Source of the DNA: Brachyspira hampsonii 30446
Lineage (GTDB): Bacteria; Spirochaetota; Brachyspiria; Brachyspirales; Brachyspiraceae
Reading direction: 5' to 3'
DNA length: 64,000 nt
Assembly (NCBI RefSeq): GCF_000316195.1
Contig: NZ_JH994110.1
Coordinates: 392,728-456,727 of the forward strand
Shown here: positions 36,952 to 43,184 of the stretch, piece after piece
Numbering within the stretch: position 1 is the stretch's first letter
Layout of the letters: every line of letters begins with the position of its first letter
The notes under the pieces: generated by a model
What the model was told of the DNA's origin: nothing
What the model saw: the letters and a program-made list of their open reading frames with translations, nothing else
Database searches by the model: none
Position numbers and translations under genes: made by a program

Positions 36952-38070
36952 ATGAAAAAAGTTTTATTGACAGCTATGGCTTTATTAACTATAGCTAGTG
37001 CATCTGCTTTCGGTATGTACGGTGACAGAGATTCTTGGATTGACTTCTTAGTACATGGCAACCAATTCAGAGCTAGAATGGATCAGTTAGGATTCGTTTT
37101 GGGTAACGGTACTATTAAAGGTACTTTTGGTTTTAGATCTCAGGCAGCATCAACTGCATTAGGAAACATACTTGCAACAGGTGCTGCAGATAATGTAGAT
37201 TTGACAACAACTATTTCTGGTGGTATAGGCTATACTTCTGAGCCTTTCGGTATCGGTGTTGGATACAGCTATACTTATGTAAATCAAAGATTAGGTGTTC
37301 ATACTCCTGTACTTATGATTAATGCTTTAAACAATAATTTGAGAATAGCTATACCTGTACAAGTTGCTGTTTCTGATAATGCTGATAATCAGATGAATGG
37401 AGGTACTCCAGATCCTTATAGAAAAAAAGATTATTTAGGTGTAAGTACTGATATTCAGATAAGATACTATACAGGCATAGATGCTTTCAATGCTATAAGA
37501 GTATACTTTAGATATGGACAAAATGGATATAAAAAAATGGATGTTTTTAATGGACCTAATGTTGACTATCTTGCTCAGTCACTTGGTTTTGAAACTAGAT
37601 TCTATTTCTTAAATACTCCTGTTGGAAATGTAACTGTTAATCCTTATTTGAAAGTTGCATTTGACACTGCTTTAGTTGGTAATAATTTTAAAGTAAGAGC
37701 TGGAGATTCTGTTGCAGGTTGGGCTAGAGGTAATAATCAGAAAGAATGGGATCAAGTTCCTTATGAGGTAACAGTTGCTGCCGTATTAGGTATCACTGCT
37801 AACAGCGATATAGTATCTCTTTATGTTGAGCCTTCTTTAGGTTATACAGCTGGTGGAAGCGGAAAAGAAAAAGGTGCTAATTATGATCCTACTGTAAGTC
37901 ATAAATTATACTGGGGAGCTTATACAGAGCTTTATATCAGACCTACTCAAGACTTAGAATGGTATTTCGAGATGGATGTTAATAACAGCGGAACAAAACA
38001 AGCTTCTAATATTCCTGTATACTTTGAAACTACTACAGGTATAACTTGGTATTTACCTGCTTTCAATTAA
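36952..38070 (+). CDS. vsp: Variable surface protein (Vsp) family, second gene
   Basis: The 372-residue outer membrane protein has the signal peptide MKKVLLTAMALLTIASASAF, then the Vsp core (NQFRARMDQLGFVLGNGTIK). A middle section carries the variable segments around 130-150 and 235-300, and the end is YIRPTQDLEWYFEMDVNN with final ITWYLPAFN. Its first 71 coding bases and the preceding RBS block are identical to those of the fourth vsp gene, pointing to recent duplication or gene conversion. It is driven by a consensus promoter with a structured leader. The third vsp gene follows after a shared terminator. Confidence 0.94.
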   Translation: MKKVLLTAMALLTIASASAFGMYGDRDSWIDFLVHGNQFRARMDQLGFVLGNGTIKGTFGFRSQAASTALGNILATGAADNVDLTTTISGGIGYTSEPFGIGVGYSYTYVNQRLGVHTPVLMINALNNNLRIAIPVQVAVSDNADNQMNGGTPDPYRKKDYLGVSTDIQIRYYTGIDAFNAIRVYFRYGQNGYKKMDVFNGPNVDYLAQSLGFETRFYFLNTPVGNVTVNPYLKVAFDTALVGNNFKVRAGDSVAGWARGNNQKEWDQVPYEVTVAAVLGITANSDIVSLYVEPSLGYTAGGSGKEKGANYDPTVSHKLYWGAYTELYIRPTQDLEWYFEMDVNNSGTKQASNIPVYFETTTGITWYLPAFN

Positions 38071-38090
38071 TTAGAAATTACTAGAGAAAA

Positions 38091-38118
38091 TAAGGGGGCT
38101 TTAAGCCTCCTTTTTTTA
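38091..38118 (+). terminator. Terminator of the second vsp gene
   Basis: TAAGGGGGCTTTAAGCCTCC followed by seven Ts, almost the same as after the first vsp gene. Confidence 0.9.
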
Positions 38119-38239
38119 TTTGAATTTTTTATAAATATTATAGTAAATTAAATGAAATCAGAGTTATATATTTACATTTAAAAAATATTATTATATAATA
38201 ATAGAAGAAAAAATTTTTAATATTTATGGAGAAAAAACA

Positions 38240-39334
38240 ATGAAAAAATTTTTATTAACAGCTATTGCTCTATTAACCATGTTAAGTGCATCAGCATCCG
38301 CTATGTATGGAGATAGGGATGATTGGATTGATTTTCTTACAGACGGAAATCAATTCAGAGCCAGAATGGATCAGTTAGGATTCGTTTTAGGCAACAATAC
38401 TATTAAAGGTACTTTCGGAGTTAGATCACAAGCTTTAAAAACTTCATGGGGAAGCATAATGTCAGGAGAAACTGATAATATAGGACTTGATGCAACTATT
38501 TCAGCTGGTATAGCTTATACTTCTGAGTCTTTCAGCATAGGTCTTGGTTATAATTTTACTTATTATAATAGTACTTTAGGTACACATACTCCTGTACTTA
38601 CTATTAATGCTTTGAATAATAATTTGAGAATAGCTATTCCTATACAGATCGGTGCATCAAAGGATCCTTTCAAAAAAAGTACTGCAAACCAATATAAAGA
38701 TTATTTAGGAGTAAGTACAGATACACAGATAAGATATTACACAGGCATAGATGCTTTTAATCAGGTAAGATTATATGTTAAATACGGACAGTCAGGATAT
38801 AAAAATATTGTAAACAATTCAGATATGTTTCTTCAGTCAGTTGGATTTGAAGCAAGATTTTATTTCCTAAATACTGTTATTGGAAATGTAACTGTTAATC
38901 CTTATGTTAAAGTAGCATATAACACTGCTTTAATTGGAGACAATACAATGATTAGAGCAGTAGAGCCTATTGCAGACACAGCTTATGTACAAAAAGATAG
39001 TAAATGGGATAAAAACCCTTATAATGTAACTGCTGCTGCTGTATTAGGTATTACTGCTAATAGCGATATAGTATCTCTTTATGTAGAGCCTTCTTTAGGA
39101 TATAAAGCTAAATATGTCGGAAAAGCAAAAAATGCTGCTGATCAAAAAGTACAGCATGGATTAGCTTGGGGAGCTTATGCAGAACTTTATATAAGACCTG
39201 TTCAAGATCTTGAATGGTACTTTGAAATGGATGTTAATAATAACGGATTCGGTAATACTTCACAAGCTTCTAGTGTTCCTGTATACTTTGAAGCTACTAC
39301 AGGTATCACTTGGTATTTACCAGAATTTAATTAA
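38240..39334 (+). CDS. vsp: Variable surface protein (Vsp) family, third gene
   Basis: The 364-residue protein has signal peptide MKKFLLTAIALLTMLSASAS, the Vsp core (NQFRARMDQLGFVLGNNTIK) and the usual end (YIRPVQDLEWYFEMDVNN, ITWYLPEFN). Small unusual changes for the group are LTDGNQ for LVHGNQ near residue 33 and VQDLEW for TQDLEW. It is only 169 bases from the second vsp gene and has no G-quadruplex between. A short leader with ATTATATAATAATAG upstream gives a possible -10 near 38192. RBS TGGAG. Confidence 0.93.
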   Translation: MKKFLLTAIALLTMLSASASAMYGDRDDWIDFLTDGNQFRARMDQLGFVLGNNTIKGTFGVRSQALKTSWGSIMSGETDNIGLDATISAGIAYTSESFSIGLGYNFTYYNSTLGTHTPVLTINALNNNLRIAIPIQIGASKDPFKKSTANQYKDYLGVSTDTQIRYYTGIDAFNQVRLYVKYGQSGYKNIVNNSDMFLQSVGFEARFYFLNTVIGNVTVNPYVKVAYNTALIGDNTMIRAVEPIADTAYVQKDSKWDKNPYNVTAAAVLGITANSDIVSLYVEPSLGYKAKYVGKAKNAADQKVQHGLAWGAYAELYIRPVQDLEWYFEMDVNNNGFGNTSQASSVPVYFEATTGITWYLPEFN

Positions 39335-39356
39335 TTAGAAATTAGCTATAGAAAAT

Positions 39357-39381
39357 AAGGGGGCTTTAAGCCCTCTTTTTT
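39357..39381 (+). terminator. Terminator of the third vsp gene
   Basis: AAGGGGGCTTTAAGCCCTC followed by Ts, with a compensating change in the arm relative to the other copies. Confidence 0.88.
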
Positions 39382-39410
39382 ATTGGCATTTTATAATTTT
39401 TTTCAATATA

Positions 39411-39733
39411 CTTGTTTCAAAACTACTTGACAAGATAGTATATAAAAATTTCATAATTCACAAAGTAATGTTTTATATGTTTTATAAATTGTTATTGTAG
39501 TATATAAACACACAGTTCTTTACCTGCCGACACCTGCCGACACCTGCCGACACCAAAGGTGGACTTCGTCGGCACGCTTCGCGAGGTGGACTTCGTATGG
39601 TCACCACCGAGTAGGTGCCTTGCCTATGGTACGCAGAGTAGGCGGCAAAATAAGTTGGTACAGAGCGGTGCATGACTGTGTACTTCGTAGGGCTAGTCCA
39701 CACAAAATTATGAAAAATTAGTTTTGAAACAAG
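39411..39733. mobile_element. GC-rich 323-base element with 15-bp terminal inverted repeats
   Basis: CTTGTTTCAAAACTA (39411-39425) and TAGTTTTGAAACAAG (39719-39733) are perfect inverted repeats. Inside them TTTCATAATT and AATTATGAAA are a second pair. The centre is much richer in G+C than its surroundings and has three tandem ACCTGCCGAC units (39522-39551) plus repeated GGTGGACTTCGT. Compared with the equivalent downstream regions of the first and fourth vsp genes (TTCAATAAACTTATAAAAA and TTCAATAGGCTTATAAAAA), the element interrupts a shared sequence, with AATA on both sides as a possible target duplication. It codes for no convincing protein, so it behaves like a MITE. Confidence 0.75.
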
Positions 39734-39798
39734 CCTAATAAATTTATAAAAAATTCTTACCTTTAGGCTCATTTCGTTAAAAATATTTGTTTAATTAA

Positions 39799-39813
39799 GG
39801 GTGGGCGGGCGGG
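39799..39813 (+). repeat. G-quadruplex motif in the vsp downstream repeat, copy 2
   Basis: GGGTGGGCGGGCGGG has four GGG tracts with one-base loops, the strictest form of a three-layer quadruplex. It is preceded by TTTAGGCTCATTTCGTTAAA and ATATTTGTTTAATTAA, shared with the other copies. The gap 39335-40676 contains this motif, the inverted-repeat element, a palindrome, and the promoter and leader of the fourth vsp gene; I see no gene there. Confidence 0.9.
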
Positions 39814-40078
39814 CTAATTTAAACTGTAAAAAAAATTTTAGTTTTATTTTTATAGTATGTTTTATTTCTGTATACTTTAAACTACTGCATGTATAACTTT
39901 GCATTTAATGTAATTTGAATGAACATTAATTGATTGTAATATCTATTTTGTTTCCGTATGCAATCGAAATATTTCAATAATTTTTTAATATAATAATTTT
40001 TATGCTTAATATTTTAAGTATTTTTAAACAACTTTAATATTAACTATTAAAAACTTATTATTATTTATTATTGCTAAT

Positions 40079-40139
40079 AAAAATTGCTCGCTAAGAATGC
40101 ATAGCAAATGACTTTGCTATACGCTCACAATTTTTATAT
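40079..40139. repeat. Small palindromic element with AAAAATTG ends, second copy
   Basis: It starts AAAAATTGCTCGCTAAGAAT at 40079 and ends CAATTTTTATA at 40139, with an inner ATAGCAAAtgacTTTGCTAT stem. It resembles the element at 19524-19582. Confidence 0.6.
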
Positions 40140-40301
40140 TTGGCTTTCTAGTATTTAAAAATTATTATTTTTTATTAAATAAATCAGCATTATTTTTTAT
40201 AAAAAAATTCACTTAATTATTTACATAATTAAATAATTAACTGTTTTTTATATATTTTAATTATATTTTTAAAAAAAATTATAAATTTAGGATTATTACT
40301 G

Positions 40302-40330
40302 TTGACTTTTTTATGTAAATTTATTAGAAT
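40302..40330 (+). promoter_or_regulatory. Promoter of the fourth vsp gene
   Basis: TTGACT at 40302-40307 and TAGAAT at 40325-40330 are 17 bases apart. The predicted start near 40337 lies 340 bases before the ATG, leaving a long leader. Confidence 0.8.
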
Positions 40331-40335
40331 GAAAG

Positions 40336-40606
40336 TGTTGGTATGATATAGACATTAGAAAAAAGATTGCTTATAATGTCTATAACCAATGTTTGGAACA
40401 ATAAAGATCCTCTAAATCTTATTATTCCCAACTCAACACACTAGTAAAAGCAGCATAATTTTTCTGTTAGTTAACTGTTTTTACTGAGAATAAAGATCCT
40501 CTAAATCTTATTATTCTCACTGATTTTTTATAGTCCGTTAGAATTAAGCTTAAAGGTTCTAACGCATTCGGAAACAATAAAGATCCTCTAAATCTTTGTT
40601 GTTTCC
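40336..40606 (+). ncRNA. Structured leader of the fourth vsp gene: hairpin array with constant loops
   Basis: Three hairpins lie at 40393-40431, 40485-40518 and 40570-40606, spaced about 88 bases apart. All present the core ATAAAGATCCTCTAAATCTT (third copy ends TCTTTG), but the outer stems differ and still pair: TTGG/CCAA, TGAGAA/TTCTCA and GGAAACAA/TTGTTTCC. Other stems fill the spaces: GACATTA/TAATGTC near 40351-40380, AGTAAAA/TTTTACT at about 40443-40485, and CGTTAGAA/TTCTAACG (40536-40543 with 40557-40564). GTGTTG near 40336 can pair with CAACAC near 40433 to enclose the first group. The element is cis-acting leader RNA, not a separate gene as far as I can see. Confidence 0.8.
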
Positions 40607-40676
40607 TAAATTATTTTTGGAGTTACTGCTCATAAAGAGTATTAACTATATATAAAAAAATTTAGGAGAAAAAACA

Positions 40677-41894
40677 ATGAAAAAAGTTTTATTGACAGCT
40701 ATGGCTTTATTAACTATAGCTAGTGCATCTGCTTTCGGTATGTACGGAGACCAAGATTCTTGGATCGACTTTTTAGTACATGGAAATCAATTCAGAGCTA
40801 GAATGGATCAGTTAGGATTTGTTTTGGGTAACGGTACTATTAAAGGTACTTTCGGTTTTAGATCTCAAGCTTTAACAACTGCATTAGGCAACATACTTAC
40901 AACAGGTGCTACAGGTAATGTGGATTTAACAACAACTATTTCTGCTGGTATAGGCTACACTTCTGAGCCTTTCGGTATAGGTTTAGGCTACAACTATACT
41001 CATGTACATGACAGATTAGGTGTTCATACTCCTGTACTTATGATTAATGCTTTAAATAACAATTTAAGAATAGCTATTCCTTTACAAATAGCTACTTCTC
41101 AAAATCCTTATGATGAAGTATATAATGGTGCTCCATATAACACTGCAAAAGATTATTTAGGAATAAGCACTGATGTTCAAATAAGATATTACACAGGCAT
41201 AGATGCTTTCAATCAGATAAGAGTATATTTCAAATACGGACAAGCTTCATACAAAGATGAATTTTATGGTGTAAATTCTGATAATATGGCTCAGTCAGTT
41301 GGTTTTGAAACTAGATTCTATTTCTTAAATACTCCTGTTGGAAATGTAACAGTTAACCCTTATTTGAAAGTTGCTTTCAATACTTCTTTAAAAGGAAAAG
41401 CAAATAATAATCAAGTTAGAGCCGGCGGTGCTGGAGATGGTTCAATTGATAGAACTTACCCATATCCTGGATATAATGGCGGCTTCTTTAAAAGTGCAAG
41501 TGCTGACGGTAATTCTTATAAAGAAGAATGGGAAAAAAGCCCTTATGATGTAACTGTTGCTGCTGTATTAGGAATCACTGCTAACAGCGATATAGTTTCT
41601 CTTTATGTAGAGCCTGCTTTAGGTTATAAAGCTACTTACGGCGGAAAATCTAAAACTACTACTACTACTGCTGGTACTACAGACACTATTTCAGGTACTG
41701 ATCCTAAAGTAATACATAACTTATATTGGGGTGCTTACACAGAGCTTTATATCAGACCTACTCAAGACTTAGAATGGTACTTCGAGATGGATGTTAATAA
41801 TAATTCTGACACTACTACTACTGCTTATAATGGTGTTCCTGTTAAATTCGCAGCTACTACAGGTATAACTTGGTATTTACCTGCTTTCAATTAA
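40677..41894 (+). CDS. vsp: Variable surface protein (Vsp) family, fourth gene
   Basis: The 405-residue outer membrane protein is the longest of the set. Signal peptide and first coding bases are identical to those of the second vsp gene. The middle region has extra segments, a Gly/Tyr-rich stretch near 255-280 (RTYPYPGYNGGFFKSASADG) and a Thr-rich one (KSKTTTTTAGTTDTISGTD), both expected to be exposed loops. The end is the common YIRPTQDLEWYFEMDVNN and ITWYLPAFN. It has a long structured leader and the same TTAGGAG RBS. It is followed by the same terminator and a G-quadruplex motif. Confidence 0.94.
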   Translation: MKKVLLTAMALLTIASASAFGMYGDQDSWIDFLVHGNQFRARMDQLGFVLGNGTIKGTFGFRSQALTTALGNILTTGATGNVDLTTTISAGIGYTSEPFGIGLGYNYTHVHDRLGVHTPVLMINALNNNLRIAIPLQIATSQNPYDEVYNGAPYNTAKDYLGISTDVQIRYYTGIDAFNQIRVYFKYGQASYKDEFYGVNSDNMAQSVGFETRFYFLNTPVGNVTVNPYLKVAFNTSLKGKANNNQVRAGGAGDGSIDRTYPYPGYNGGFFKSASADGNSYKEEWEKSPYDVTVAAVLGITANSDIVSLYVEPALGYKATYGGKSKTTTTTAGTTDTISGTDPKVIHNLYWGAYTELYIRPTQDLEWYFEMDVNNNSDTTTTAYNGVPVKFAATTGITWYLPAFN

Positions 41895-41928
41895 TTAGAA
41901 ATTAACTAGAGAATATATATAACTTACA

Positions 41929-41957
41929 AGGGGGGCTTTAATGCCCTCCTTTTTTAT
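41929..41957 (+). terminator. Terminator of the fourth vsp gene
   Basis: AAGGGGGGCTTTAATGCCCTCC followed by six Ts. A-to-T changes widen the loop, but the hairpin is the vsp type. Confidence 0.88.
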
Positions 41958-42039
41958 TAGCGTTTATAATTTTTTTCAATAGGCTTATAAAAAAATTCCT
42001 GCCTTTAGGCTCATTTCATTAAAAATGTTTGTTTAACTA

Positions 42040-42054
42040 GGGTGGGTGGGCGGG
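42040..42054 (+). repeat. G-quadruplex motif in the vsp downstream repeat, copy 3
   Basis: GGGTGGGTGGGCGGG has four GGG tracts and one-base loops. The upstream flank (TTTAGGCTCATTTCATTAAA, AATGTTTGTTTAACTA) matches the copies at 36451 and 39799. It ends 51 bases before the next coding region (42106). Confidence 0.9.
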
Positions 42055-42105
42055 CTAGTTTAACTATACGCTTTACTTTTATGTTTTTTTTAATATAATA
42101 TAATT

Positions 42106-43179
42106 ATGGACGGTTTCAAAAAATTAGAACAATTATTCAAAGAACCTATTACCATTGATAATATTAATAGGATTAATGACTGCTTTATACGATACTTATT
42201 TTCTGCCGATGGTTCTGAAAGTATAGTGCTGAGCTTTATAAACTCTGTTATGAAAGATTTAGACTTTGAAACTTTCGTAAAAGTAGAAATATTAAACCCT
42301 TTCAGCCTCTCAAAGTATTTAAAATCAAAAGAATCTATAATGGACATAAGATGCGTTACTGAAAGCGGACAGGTTGTAATTATAGAGATACAGCTTCAAG
42401 GAAATAATGAGTTTATTTACAGAAGTTTATTTTATTGGGCTAAAGGCTATAGTGTAATGCTTGATAAGGGTGAAGATTATAATAAACTTCAGGCTTTAAT
42501 CATCATTAATATTTTAGATTTTAAATTAATAGAAAATATTGATGATATACATACATGCTATGTGCTTAAAGAAATAAAGCATAATAATATTTTAACTGAT
42601 CATTGTCAGATACATTTCCTAGAACTTCCAAAATTCAATAATAATGCAAATATAAAAGATATAAAAAAAGAATTTCTGTCTTGGATAAAATTTTTTAAGG
42701 GGGAAGATATGAAAACATTATTAAAAGAAGATACAGTTTTTGAATTAGTAAAAGAGAAATCAGAATCTTTTCTTTGCGATAATCCATTAATCGATACCTA
42801 CAAACGAAAAGAGATAGATGAATATTTTAACAAAAGAATGATTGACTATGAAATAAAAAATGCTATGAATAAAGGAATTCAGCAAGGTATAGAGCAGGGT
42901 ATAGAAAAAGGTATAAAGCAAGGCATAGAACAGGGTATAGAAAAATGCATAGAGCAAGGCATCGAAAAAGGCATAGAAAGAGGTATAGAGCAAGGCATAG
43001 AACAGGGTATAGAAAAAGGTATAAAGCAAGGCATAGAGCAAGGTATAGAAAAAGGCATAGAGCAAGGTATAGAAAAGAGTAAAATTGAAATAGCAAGTAA
43101 TCTCAAAAAATCAGGAATAGATATTAAAATAATAAGTGAGAATACAGGATTAAGCATAGAGCAAATAGAAAAGCTATAA
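42106..43179 (+). CDS. Rpn-family PD-(D/E)xK nuclease with GIEQ-repeat tail
   Basis: The 357-residue protein belongs to the Rpn/'PD-(D/E)XK transposase' family of recombination-promoting nucleases. The nuclease core is D80, E94 and Q96 (MDIRCVTESGQVVIIEIQLQ), with FRALINV-like contexts replaced by LLFYWAKGYSVML. Residues 262-332 are short repeats of GIEQ/GIEK/GIKQ, likely one extended helix. The last 25 residues (ASNLKKSGIDIKIISENTGL and SIEQIEKL) form the usual DNA-binding-like end. The RBS is weak. It lies just beyond the vsp cluster. Confidence 0.85.
   Translation: MDGFKKLEQLFKEPITIDNINRINDCFIRYLFSADGSESIVLSFINSVMKDLDFETFVKVEILNPFSLSKYLKSKESIMDIRCVTESGQVVIIEIQLQGNNEFIYRSLFYWAKGYSVMLDKGEDYNKLQALIIINILDFKLIENIDDIHTCYVLKEIKHNNILTDHCQIHFLELPKFNNNANIKDIKKEFLSWIKFFKGEDMKTLLKEDTVFELVKEKSESFLCDNPLIDTYKRKEIDEYFNKRMIDYEIKNAMNKGIQQGIEQGIEKGIKQGIEQGIEKCIEQGIEKGIERGIEQGIEQGIEKGIKQGIEQGIEKGIEQGIEKSKIEIASNLKKSGIDIKIISENTGLSIEQIEKL
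42874..43078 (+). repeat. In-frame 12-bp repeat array in the Rpn-type gene
   Basis: Sixteen or so units of 12 bases of the type GGCATAGAGCAA / GGTATAGAAAAA code for GIEQ and GIEK. The unit length preserves the frame, so the tail length can change by slippage. Confidence 0.9.
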
Positions 43180-43184
43180 TACTA

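Noticed and set aside
39520-39700. GC-rich patch considered as a tRNA or other structural RNA gene
   Set aside because: No cloverleaf, no GTTC-type arm and no conserved RNA signature could be found; terminal inverted repeats point to an inserted element.
39482-39772. 96-residue minus-strand reading frame across the GC-rich element
   Set aside because: It has no RBS, a Ser/Arg-rich composition unlike the other genes, and lies within a repeat-like insertion. It is a by-product of higher GC content.
40401-40600. Three regularly spaced repeats suggested a CRISPR array
   Set aside because: The repeat is short, the intervals of about 88 bases are too long, and the spacers themselves contain paired stems. 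No cas gene is nearby.
42787-43157. Minus-strand reading frames rich in Leu/Tyr/Phe opposite the GIEQ array
   Set aside because: They are the antisense of the 12-bp repeat, without start signals.
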